Of a DNA stretch of 28,393 nucleotides, positions 10,861 to 21,200 are shown piece after piece (within the stretch, counting starts at the first letter, position 1; every line of letters starts with the position of its first letter). The DNA comes from Apostichopus leukothele (Eukaryota; Echinodermata; Holothuroidea; Aspidochirotida; Stichopodidae). Under the pieces are notes generated by a model that worked only from the letters and a program-made list of their open reading frames with translations, searched no databases and was not told the origin of the DNA. Location: NCBI GenBank assembly GCA_010014835.2, contig JAAAKB020000027.1, forward strand, positions 596,720 through 625,112, written 5' to 3'. The position numbers were made by a program, and so were the translations under genes.

Positions 10861-11995
10861 ATCCATACCCCCTGACTATAAAACAACAATGACATCATTG
10901 TATATCTAAGTGATGATATATTTCGGGCGAGGTGGTCCCCAACAACCCATCAACAGATGTGTCAAAAACCAGGTCTGAACCAAGAACGGCCCATATGCGA
11001 AACAGAATTGTTCGAGGCGTTGATGCAAATACACAGTGGTTTATTTTTCTTTAAAACTATAAATAAATTTAAAACTAAATACATAGATAAATGTCACCGT
11101 AATGAGGTCATGATTGTAACGATGGCCTACTTAAGTACAATAAAACACTCAACGCATAGAAACATGTCGTTCAAATCTTAATATATTGATAACGTTTCTC
11201 TGCAGGTTGGATGATGTTCCTTTCATCTATACCGCAAGTTCCACTATAGAGAATCAAGTTAAATCAAACGCCGTTTTTTATTTTTTTCTCTATATAGTTG
11301 TTTATCGATCTATTTACTTCAATTCAACATCCAGAGCATACTGTCTTTCCTACACCAGACAATAGGAATAAACATAAATAAGTTCAAAGTAAGCCGGCGA
11401 GACGAGAAATAATCAGAATTAAATATTTTACTTGCCCTTTTAATAAATATTAATTTCACCGTCGAGTAATAAACAATGCAGTTTGGATGAACCTAACCTT
11501 TGTTTATGCATAATCCTTGCAGGGGTAAAGATCAGCTTTCTCAAACGCCGATTTCTGATGCCAACAGATCACAGCATTTAGACTTAATCGGTAAAATCTT
11601 TGTATTCTGAAGAAAAAATAATAACCAAGTTCTTTGTTTATTTCTTTGGGAAACATTTGCGTTACTTTTCGGTATATGACTCTGACATATGTTTATGTGA
11701 GAGTCATGAGAGTTAAAGAGTAATTATTAATAAAGCTATGAAAAACATCAAACAAGACACTTGCCGCTGTTAATCAGCAGGAACAATGTACAATCAACGG
11801 ATTAAAATCGTTCTTTCTCGCCTCTCTAGCGAAACAACAGTGTTTAAAGTATTTATAGGCTTGATGACACACGTGTTTTGAAAGAAAGAACGGCAATGTT
11901 TTACATCGTTTGAAATGAATTGTAAGCTTATTCTTGGTTTCAACTTCATCTTAATTATGTTGTTTAATATGAAAACATCAAATACCCAACAAAGA

Positions 11996-12018
11996 CCCCC
12001 TCCCCCTCCCCCACCCCT
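11996..12018 (+). repeat. C-rich tract (G4-prone on the minus strand)
   Basis: Runs of four or five C separated by single T or A bases. The reverse strand could form a G-quadruplex. Confidence 0.8.
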
Positions 12019-13351
12019 TCCTTGCATGGCGAAGAAGTACCAACGTTGGATAATTTTGGCCAGACCTGTAAAGATAACTTCAAATTTCCAAATTCCTCTA
12101 AGAGTCAAATTCACTGCTACAAGAAAGAACATCGTTAGAAATATTGAGTCTACAGCAGACAAAATTTGAGTAAAGTTAGAAGGTGCTGACAGGTTTCAAA
12201 TTAGAGAATGGGCGGAATAACGAACAAGTATGAAATGAAAATAAATGAAAATTGTCTCCATTGAAGCCCGAGGCAATTTCTTTCTTTTACTCTTCGTGGA
12301 CAACTTGCCAGCAAATCTCTCAGCAATTCTGAACACGATGTAAGGCAAACCTAGAAACGAGTGTTCGGGGAGGTAACAGTCACATGAAGCGAATATTTTG
12401 GCTTATAAATCGACCGTGTGGCGTCAATATGTCACTGAACAAAAGATTTTGATTACTCCGACACCATCAGACGTTTTAACTTCACACCTTGGGATTACAG
12501 TGTCCGAGTTATTACTACAAGCTTTAATGCGAAAAAAGAAAGAAACAGGTGCCGTGATGATGCTTTTGTTTCTCAGGGAGAAAGGCAAATTATATATTAT
12601 CATAAGTTTATTTTATGAATTTTTTATCTCAATATTATTTTATTTTTTATCTTCAACCGGAATATTTTCAGTTCAAAGACGAGAGATACTTCTTCTCTGG
12701 TTATATTTTCTTCCTTTGGTTTTTATTTGTTTTCTGGTTTGTTTAAGTTTGCACACATCCTGAACAGAAACAAATACAACTACAAGCTCAGTTGTAGACG
12801 GTAGCAACTGCAGATTATTACCATATTCACAACGCTTGTTTGTGTGTTTGTCATTGTTAAACGAGAATACAATTTGTCACCACACATCCCACATTCATAC
12901 TTTGTACCCTATAAACCACGTGGTTGCCCAACTCTCTACTTCCGTATGGAGAACCCATTTAACTAATTACTTGTTTCCTTTCATCTGGAATTGCTGATAC
13001 CATCAAACACTTTAGGCCTTGCGATAACTGCAATTTAGTGATAGGTCTCATCAAACCATTGGTTGATATGACAAATCAGTCCATATCTTATTATAAATAT
13101 CAGCAATTTACTGAATTGTTGATATCTTCAAATGAATTAAGAGATATAAGCAATTTTGACACTTTTTTGTATCTACGAAGACCTGTTTCGCAAATGGCGG
13201 AGTAAGTTGAAATGATTTCGAATATGTGAGGCACAATGCAATAGCGACATAATGCCTTGTGTATGCTACCCGTAGTTGTCGCATAATGCAAAGCATTATT
13301 ATAGGCCTAACTTGGTTCTCGTTTCTCATTTGATTTCTCAATTACGTCCTT

Positions 13352-13400
13352 TGTTATGTATAACCATGGAGGTAAAACAGACCTCCATGGTATAACATAC
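13352..13400. repeat. Short inverted repeat (hairpin)
   Basis: ACCATGGAGGT (13363-13373) pairs exactly with ACCTCCATGGT (13381-13391) across a 7-base loop. Outside it, TTATGTAT and ATAACATAC pair partly. Confidence 0.75.
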
Positions 13401-13734
13401 ACAGCATCATACACCGTCAGGTCTGGTGGGAAGTGGTTGATCAAAGTTTATCTTACGGACTCGGTGAGACGCGAACAACAAAACACATTCAACTGTAGGT
13501 AGGCTAATTGGGTGAAACAGATGGCGCTACATCGCATTTGAGCAGAAGGTGTTGATATCTTCAAATCATTTGGTGAATTATAACGAAATTCTTTGAACAG
13601 TATGACATCTGGACAGAGAAAGGCGTAGCTTACAGTCCGTAATCACCCTTTCATACTTAAGCTGTAAGAAAATTATGGTAAAACAAAAATCAAACAGCAA
13701 GCACACCTGTCTTTCTTTGGTAGGGATGGATAAT

Positions 13735-13749
13735 GGGGGGGGGGGGTGG
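13735..13749 (+). repeat. Poly-G tract
   Basis: Twelve consecutive G followed by TGG. It is one of several such tracts in the window. Confidence 0.8.
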
Positions 13750-14102
13750 CTGAAAACGTCAGAGCAGAAAATGATATGGCCTCGAGTCTGACACTCATAC
13801 ATTCCACACTAACTGTCTGATTTTGTATTATTTGTTTAGATATTTGCCAAATTACACCATTGTAGGGTTTCATAAGAAAGAAACAAGCTGATGCGAAAGA
13901 TAACACAAGAACAGATATAAACTGGGTTTTAGTGGTACACAAACCACAATTCAGTTTTTGCCATTGTTATCAATTACAGTATTTACAGAATTATTCATAT
14001 CATAAAAATAAACAAGATCAGGAATTTCTTAGCTGGATATATTGTAACACTACCATTATGTAACACACTTCAAATATGATGACATCATCATACCTGGTCA
14101 TG

Positions 14103-14170
14103 AGTGGGTCCAGAACTGGGGTGGGGTAGGTCCAGATTTAAGGTGGTAGGTCCAGAACTAGAATGTAGGT
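14103..14170 (+). repeat. Degenerate GGTCCAGA mini-repeat
   Basis: GGTCCAGA occurs three times with spacing of about 20 bases, and a fourth partial GTAGGTC follows. It resembles a short decayed minisatellite. Confidence 0.65.
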
Positions 14171-15203
14171 CTTAAAATATAGGATAATATGAAATGCAAA
14201 TAAAGAAACCAACTTTCAGTCAATCAAGCTGATTGTAAATTTGTGGAATGTATATTTTTATGTATATTTGGCAATTGGAAACTCCTCAATGTATGCAAAT
14301 AGTTGGAAGAATAACAACTGATAAATACCATATTTTGATACAATTTGTTGAAATTTGTTTCACCTGCTAAAGTTCCAAGTTGCCAATGTATAAACTAAAT
14401 TTGATGGACAATTCTTGAAATGTAATAGAAGATTAAAAGTATATGGCTGGATCATACAAGGCATAGGATTTAAGTAGAAACAGAGTAGCTGGAGGGATGG
14501 AGGGAATCACTTACAATGAGATATATACTACAAGTTGCTATTGCTTCAAGTACTATAAAAAAAATTTTTTTTTAAATACATCATTCTTGTGTGTTTATAA
14601 AGATAGATTTAAACTAGTATATTGACAGAAGGGTCAGGATGACGCCTTTGAAAGTTGGATGGAATTGATGATAACTTGTCATCAAATTCAAATGAATACA
14701 TCATCTTATCTCAAATTCTAAACGATTTGGAATACTTCCTCTGACCTGAAATAGTGTAGGTAGGCTGATAGTTAGCCTAACAAGATAATGAATTACAACT
14801 GTCACTCGAATGGTTTAGAAGCCGAAGCCTGTATTTATTGCCCAGGCTAAGATTTTCATGAAAAGTAATTGCAGAATTTCTGAAGTCAACAAAGCAATAC
14901 ATATGGTTGAAAAGAACACATTCCAGCAAGAACAGGATTACAAAACCCTGTGCTTGACCAACTGAGCGATCAAGCCATAATTTGGTGGTTATCCCAACAT
15001 AGCCATTTTTGCTAGGTTGCTATCCAAAGATAAATTACCTCGCACACTGTGTAACCAGGTATCATATCCAGTTCTGACCAACAAATTACTTCTCTCTGAA
15101 CCTCCTATTCAGACTCATTAAAATTACCTACATCATAACATTTTTAAACCACACTTCTGAATAACAAGTTTTTAAGAGTATTATTTTTAGGGGAAATGAA
15201 ATA

Positions 15204-15209
15204 TTTATT
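15204..15209 (-). promoter_or_regulatory. Candidate polyadenylation signal AATAAA for DRC10
   Basis: AATAAA on the minus strand lies about 60 bp after the DRC10 stop codon, in an A/T-rich stretch. The position fits a short 3' UTR. Confidence 0.6.
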
Positions 15210-15269
15210 TTCTTTATATTCCTGATTCGTCTCTCCTTGAACAACTTCAATCATTTTCTCAACAAATCT

Positions 15270-15548
15270 TCACTTCTTTTTGCCTTTCTTTCCCTTCTTT
15301 CCCTTTTTCTTGTTCTTAGCTTTCAACATTTTCCTGCATTTGTACGACCTCCAGAAGGATTGTACAATCGTGGCAGCTTTGATCATCGCTGCCAGCTCCC
15401 TCTGCTGTCGCTCCCGTTTCTCCTGGGCTATCTTCCTCTCCTCCACGATGGTGGTATACTCTGCCTCTAGGGTCTTAAATCGTTCCTCCAGCTCGTTCAG
15501 CTGAGCCTTTTCTTCGGTGTAAATGCTGTCCAGGTCCTCATACTCTTC
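15270..15548 (-). CDS. IQCD: DRC10 (IQ domain-containing protein D), last coding exon
   Basis: The exon follows a good acceptor (tttctcag) and encodes 93 codons including the TGA stop at 15270-15272. It starts EEYEDLDSIYTEEKAQLNEL and continues as a glutamate/arginine-rich coiled coil. An IQ motif follows (VQSFWRSYKCRK), which is the calmodulin-type binding site, and then a tail of lysines and glycines (KKKGKKGKKGKKK). DRC10 is a subunit of the nexin-dynein regulatory complex, which links outer doublets in motile cilia and controls dynein. The human protein has the same order of coiled coil, single IQ motif and Lys/Gly tail. The preceding exon in the same phase (16370-16441) strengthens the call. 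I chose DRC10 over the related IQCG/DRC9 because of that upstream segment. Confidence 0.85.
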   Translation of the reverse strand, partial: EEYEDLDSIYTEEKAQLNELEERFKTLEAEYTTIVEERKIAQEKRERQQRELAAMIKAATIVQSFWRSYKCRKMLKAKNKKKGKKGKKGKKK

Positions 15549-15997
15549 CTGAGAAAACAATCGGTACTTCTATTGCATCTTTTGCTTCTATCCACAATAC
15601 ACATTTTGCACATGCTTTACAAGGGGTGGGAAACTAGGGGAGGAGTGGGTACAGCCAAAGGTACTTGGTTCAATTAAAGAAATCAGAGAAAATAATAAGG
15701 AGATCCTTATATATCCTGTGGTAATGAGAGTCTCTGATATACTATCAAGTTTACTGGATGAAGATCCACATATTCGCAAGAGTTGCTGAAAAACCAACGT
15801 ATCATTTAATTGTCTTTCTTTAGATTTCAGGTATGTGGTACTGTAACTAACTGGTTGGGTAAATCTACTGTACTTAACATTCTTCACAAAGTCCATAAAC
15901 ATTTGAATTGTGTCCAAAGACATACAATCAGCCAATCGTTTGCCTAAGAGCAGTTCATAATAATAGCAACGTAATACCTCATACTTATACACAAAAC

Positions 15998-16065
15998 AGG
16001 CTAGGCTAGGCCAAGGCACAAATCATGACAGTAGGCTAGGCTAGGCCAAGGCACAAATCATGACA
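15998..16065 (+). repeat. Perfect 33-bp direct repeat, two copies
   Basis: AGGCTAGGCTAGGCCAAGG plus a further 14 bases is present at 15998-16030 and again, identical, at 16033-16065, separated by GT. It lies inside the last DRC10 intron. Identity of the copies implies a recent duplication. Confidence 0.93.
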
Positions 16066-16369
16066 TTCAAACAAATTGACCAAAGTTGACCTGACAATCT
16101 ATGTCCCAGGTTCTCAATTTTCTATTTATTAGTTTGCCAACAAACATGCAATATCAACAGTGACTCCCTTAAACTTGCATTTTACTATCATTCTCAGGGG
16201 CATTGAAACCAGTTCATATTTAGTGATTTAAGAATCTCTATGTCTAGGAATAGTGTAGAGGGTCTGAACCTAAAGGAAGGTCCATATTTTTTGTTATCCA
16301 TGAAAGCTTAAGCCATTTTTGCGGCACACCAAACTGTAGAGATGATACTTTGAATTGCTAATCTCTAAC

Positions 16370-16441
16370 CTGTCTTTCACCCATATCCTGGTCATACTTC
16401 TGAATCCAGTTCTCTACTTCAGTTTCAATTTTATATTTCCT
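16370..16441 (-). CDS. IQCD: DRC10 (IQCD), penultimate coding exon
   Basis: Twenty-four codons lie between a strong acceptor (tttttcag) and a GTTAGA donor, in phase 0 at both ends. They read [19 protein letters not shown] and then MGERQ. This nearly equals the human DRC10 segment [23 protein letters not shown] and is followed in register by the last exon. The two exons give about 116 residues, against roughly 450 in human DRC10. The upstream exons, coding for the long N-terminal part, were not found between here and UPB1. Confidence 0.86.
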
Positions 16442-16734
16442 CTGAAAAACAAAAAACAAAAAATTAACTTCAAGTTAATTTAAATGGTTCAAAAACTTGT
16501 CTTAGATACACAAGCATTTCAGGCATGGTAAAATATTGCTTGACCCTAGTTTCTACAACAAATAGACTCCCATTTTCCTAGTGCATTACTTCCTTGTTAA
16601 AGTTGGAAATTTTTTATGACTTATATAAATAATAAAACCAAGTCAGGCATAGCATCAAACAACAGCTACTGTGAATGACTGTGCAAGCACTATTTAGTAT
16701 TGTAGAATGAGGCTCTGACACGGTACAAGTTAAA

Positions 16735-16792
16735 ATGGCGTTAGTACGGAGCATTGTGTGTGCAAACCAAGGATATGAACAACAACAACCCG
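16735..16792 (+). CDS. Possible first coding exon of an unknown plus-strand gene
   Basis: An ATG in good context (taaaATGG) opens 19 codons plus one base, starting MALVRSIVCANQGYEQQQP. It ends at a strong donor (CCCG/GTAAGC). I recognise no family and found no convincing next exon downstream. It may be chance. Confidence 0.2.
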
Positions 16793-17663
16793 GTAAGCCT
16801 ATACTCACTTCATTTGATTAATGATTTCCACATTTACAGCGTATAATTGCTGCTACAGCCAAACATGGCTGAAAATGTATTTTTTTTGTTAAACTTAGTT
16901 ATTAAGGTCTCTAGACTTCACAGAAATGCAGCCACCTTTTTATGAGCAAAGAGTAAACATCACCAGTAGCAGTGGCAATTTCACTGGGGTTTTCCTGATT
17001 TGCAGTTTTCATTTGCCTGAGGTTTGTTATGAGTGGCTTGAATCATTGCTGATATGTTGAGTGTGTTGCACTGATCTCAAGTAAGTGTTATCTTTATTTT
17101 GCTTCCTCTCTGCTGGTTCTCTCTTAGCTTAATTGCTGGATGCTTAGTTTGGCTCTGTTTAATAACAGAATGGCAGTTCTAAATTGACTTTTAGTCTTCA
17201 TGATAAATTAGACTCAATCAGCAATATTTTACTGCAAGTTTTTTGATCATCATCTATATTTTGAACGAATTTTGTTTAAGACAATGTTAATAAAACAAAT
17301 GGAATTTACAGTATAAACTTGGTAGTAATGTATCAAAGGGTCGATATTGCAAATGTAGGCATATATTTTCTATTCCTTCTTTTTTCTTTTTGTTTTCTTT
17401 GTGAGTGCGACTGGGGTGGAAGTTCGTTCGGGTTCAGTATAATTTACATGTGAACATGGAATAGGATGATCAAAATGAAACAAAACAAACAATTTTCTCA
17501 TTATTAGTCTGTGTTTAAACACTGGAAAGGTAACCTTTTGAGCACAGATAAACACTTTACAAAAGATCGGCACACTTTTGCCGCGATAAAGTGTATTGTA
17601 TGCAGAACAAAAGAACGTAGCAACGCTGATACCAGGATCGTCCAAGTTGCTTCGGAGAGTTAC

Positions 17664-17725
17664 TCATGCATATCTTTAAGCTCCTCCCATTCTGCATAGG
17701 ACTTCTGCAGGGCTAGGGAGCTCAT
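17664..17725 (-). CDS. Possible first coding exon of a minus-strand gene (DRC10 or unknown)
   Basis: An ATG opens 20 codons plus two bases, beginning MSSLALQKSYAEWEELKD, and ends at a GTAACT donor. The charged, helical composition suits a coiled-coil ciliary protein. It lies upstream of the two DRC10 exons on the same strand. Its phase does not join directly to the known DRC10 exon at 16370-16441, so at least one more exon would be needed. No homologue is recognised. Confidence 0.25.
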
Positions 17726-18160
17726 TTTACGGTGTGTGCACAAAGTGTAAAGGGGTCATTGTGCAGTTGTGGCTCCACCAGGCGCAGACTAGATTTGGCT
17801 ACGTTCCCTTATAGAGGGCACTCACACCATTAAAATGCAACAAAAGTAACATATCATATATTTGCTATTTATGTAAATTTTCCTGATTCAGAGATATTAC
17901 CTTACTAAATAAAAAGAACAGCTGTATTAGTATGATCTATATACATAGTTTTTTTTAATTTATGGTTAGTAAATTTTTGGTCATTGTTTAAGACATAAAA
18001 TATCTCCTTTTAGAGGATAAACATACGTTTATCATAACATGATGGGAAAAGAAAGAAAATCGAATTTGTGATAGGATAGAAACGTGATGGATATCACTTG
18101 ATACTGTCATACACTATCCACCTTAATAGATTTCAGCCATAGTTTTGGTGTGTTTTTTTC

Positions 18161-18247
18161 TTAGTTTTCTTTGATTATATCTGGCTGGAATCCCGGAGTA
18201 GTAGCCTCGGTCAGTTCTCTGGCATACATGTCATATCTGCCGGTCAT
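18161..18247 (-). CDS. UPB1: UPB1 last coding exon
   Basis: Encodes [20 protein letters not shown] then QPDIIKEN and TAA at 18161-18163. It matches human [27 protein letters not shown]. Acceptor tcttttcag. Confidence 0.94.
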   Translation of the reverse strand: MTGRYDMYARELTEATTPGFQPDIIKEN

Positions 18248-21200
18248 CTGAAAAGAGAACGAGACGACCGGAGAAGAAATTAGAGAGACAAATACTACAG
18301 GATCTTAATACTACTGCTGTCTTGGAGACCTTTCAGGTGGAAGTTATTTATGAACGGCATGTTTGTTTAAGAACCATTATCATGCACAGAGTGCGAGTTT
18401 CAAGTTATAAAAGAGATACCGATATACCACAGAATCACTTTAAGGACAAATTCAGCAAGATATTAAAGCCTTGCCTTGACAGTCAGTAGCGACAAAAACA
18501 ACATACCCTATCATATGCCTGATCTTTTACAAAACGATGGTTTGCTTAATTGCTTTATAAGGAACCTTTATCGAATCTGGAATGGGAATTATCTGTTATT
18601 GAGCGTGTACCATATCACAGAATCAACACACAGGTTCAATATGAAACGACTATTTAATACTCCTCAGGTAATTACAGGTAATTAAGATGCAGGCTTGTAA
18701 TTTAGAGTCATTAAGAGATGGCCTTCCTTATCTTAACGAAGGACCAACTCCGGCAAGATTAGTTTACAAACTAATCGAACGAGTTTTATTCTTCAAATTA
18801 ATTCATAAGTTGCGTCAGTACCTGGAAGCACCATTTATCTTTGATTTGACGGATCAGATTCAGGTTGACTTCAGTCACGAGCAGACCATCTCTCGTTCTT
18901 GATAGGCCCTGGAAAAGAAAGACCGACGTGTTTTGTGAAACTAGTCTGTGAGACATGCAATCAACTACACTGCATGCTGTTTACCATTCCTGCTAATTAC
19001 AGTATATCAAATCCCTCTCTAATCAATTATTTATGTTTCCTTTTCTTTTCTTCTTTTGGCTGTTTCAAAACTTTTTCTTTTCCAAAAAAATTCCCAGTCA
19101 AGGTTTGTTCACAATTTACTTTATAATAGTAGAGTGGATCAGGTGATGAGAATAACAAAAATGTTCAACAAAGTTACTGGGATTGGCTAAAATAGGCAGA
19201 ATTCTGCAGACAAGCGGAGACCGGCGGGGGGGGGGGGAGGGGAACGGGTACGCTGTGACATGCACAAGTGAACTTTCACAAGACCACCTGTGGAGAGATT
19301 TGGCCTTCGATGAGACAAGGAAAAACAGCTCTATGACAGAAAATATACTTGAAGTTAGTTCATTTTCACTTCAAATTGTTTTAGCGTAACTTTTAAATGA
19401 AAGGATTAAAAATTACGAAGGAAATAAAAGGAGTACAAATAAAGAACGTTGAGGTCAGAGGTAGTTAAAATGACCACAGAGGAAGTGAGCAGGGGTAAGC
19501 AACATGTACAATAACCCACAAGAGGAAACTATCTCCGAGATAACTTTGACAGAATACAACGGTCAAGTACTCACAGGTGTACGGCTTCCATCAGGAGCTG
19601 CTACATAGCTGGATCCTGTAACGTAGAATAGAAAGGAAAACTTTTTTCATTCCGCTCGGATGCTAGCGTTACCCGTCAAAAGGGAGTTTTTACAAATGCC
19701 TGAGAGGTGGACACATGAATCCTGTTAAACTTTCTTATGATATCTACTCCATCAATTACCTACATACTGTATGATCTATGTAATTTAAATGTGTTATTTA
19801 TATAATTATATAAATTATCGTGAACACCAAACGTATTCTTTTCCAGGGACATTTAAAGCTTAAAAGTAACAGGACCGGCGAAAAAGTGTTAGGGTCATAA
19901 TCTACAACAATTGAAAACGGGTATTTTACATAAACAAAAACAGCACTTTTTCGTCTCATTCAGGTTTAAAAAAGAAAAATTTAAACAAATAATACTGCTC
20001 ACCATAGAAATGTCCAAAATCTTTGTGAGCTGTTGAAAGAAAAAATAAAACCAAAAATAGATGTAAATAAATGGATATTTATGGAAAACAATAGATGCAA
20101 AGAAATGAAGCATTGTCATCAATTCCATATTAAACCATATCTAAAACAAGTTTCTGTTAAAAACTAGTCATAACTTGTTTTTTTTGGTTTTTATTCCAGC
20201 ACAAGTAACAAAATATCCTCTCGGTCACATGACTTTGAATGAAACTATTTAGAATGACATGTACAACCAACAGCCACTGAAGGTAAGTTTGAGAGGTTTT
20301 AACTGAGACCTTTGCTACAAAATACCAACTTGGAAAGATCTATATAGTTTCTTCTCACTTTTAATGGCTCAAAAATGTCATAATGCATTTGTGTGTTCGT
20401 ATATTTACTCTTGAACACATGCAACAATAACCTATCATTTTATCACTCGTCAGGAAAACTCTTCTAAAGCGTAAAGATTAAAAATTAAATTTACCTGGTT
20501 TACCATCTCCAGAGGTAAATTCATTTTCAAATACTTCCTTCAGAAGGAGAAAACAGAGAGTAAACAAGGAGACAAGTGTGATTGTGAAAGATATGCAGTA
20601 AATCCAACAATTGTCTATTTTTCTTTTATCCAACTTGTGGATTTATTCTGAAGCAGAAATTCAACCATTTTTTTTTTTATCATTGTATAGTACATGTTAT
20701 TCCGATTGTTTAGCACTTCACATTCCATTAATAGTAAACAATGTGTCTTTGTTTTAATATTTAACTTCCAATCACCTTTGAACAGTACTGCCAATAACGT
20801 ATTCCCAAATTATTAAACAAATTTGAGGATAATTACGAATGACATACTACAGTACTGTACAGCACAGTACAGGAAACTTTATTTTGGGGTCATTTTGTCA
20901 TTTTCAGCCAACCCCCAGTCACAATGTGTCTCATTTTCAGCCAACCCCCAGTCACAATGTGTCTGGATAGTGCAGGTATATGCGTCCATATTAAGTATAA
21001 TAGTACTCCTAATAATGCTTTTTAGCTGAAAATTTAAAAAAATCCCTCCTCTTACATGCCAATTAGGTTAGGCCTGGGTACATTTACTGTTAAAGTGTGG
21101 TAGACCCTTACTAACAGCAGGGAGATGTTCTGAAAAGTGTACTTCTCTTTACAAAGTTTATTTAAACCTTACAGTGTCCCTACATTTGTGCTAAGCTTGA

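Larger units (their letters stand above)
8392..15203. other. Gene-free stretch of nearly 7 kb
   Basis: I see no exon with a recognisable family motif on either strand. It contains several pure G or C tracts, a short local duplication (10110-10292), a small hairpin (13352-13400) and a degenerate GGTCCAGA repeat (14103-14170). The open frames here are short, and many pass through low-complexity DNA. Confidence 0.4.
16442..18160. other. Spacer between the DRC10 exons and UPB1
   Basis: About 1.7 kb in which the missing DRC10 exons would be expected. I could not find any. Two possible first exons are listed separately (16735-16792 plus, 17664-17725 minus). The rest is AT-rich without recognisable features. 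Confidence 0.4.

Noticed and set aside
11794-12169. Open frames on both strands around 11.8-12.2 kb with a poly-Gly or poly-Pro stretch
   Set aside because: The residues come from the C-tract at 11996-12018; no domain on either strand.
12398-12763. 121-codon frame rich in Phe and Leu
   Set aside because: The hydrophobic part comes from T-rich low-complexity DNA; no homology recognised.
15588-16019. 143-codon minus-strand open frame between the two DRC10 exons
   Set aside because: It lies in the intron between two exons that join perfectly in phase, and it contains the 33-bp repeat; no domain seen.
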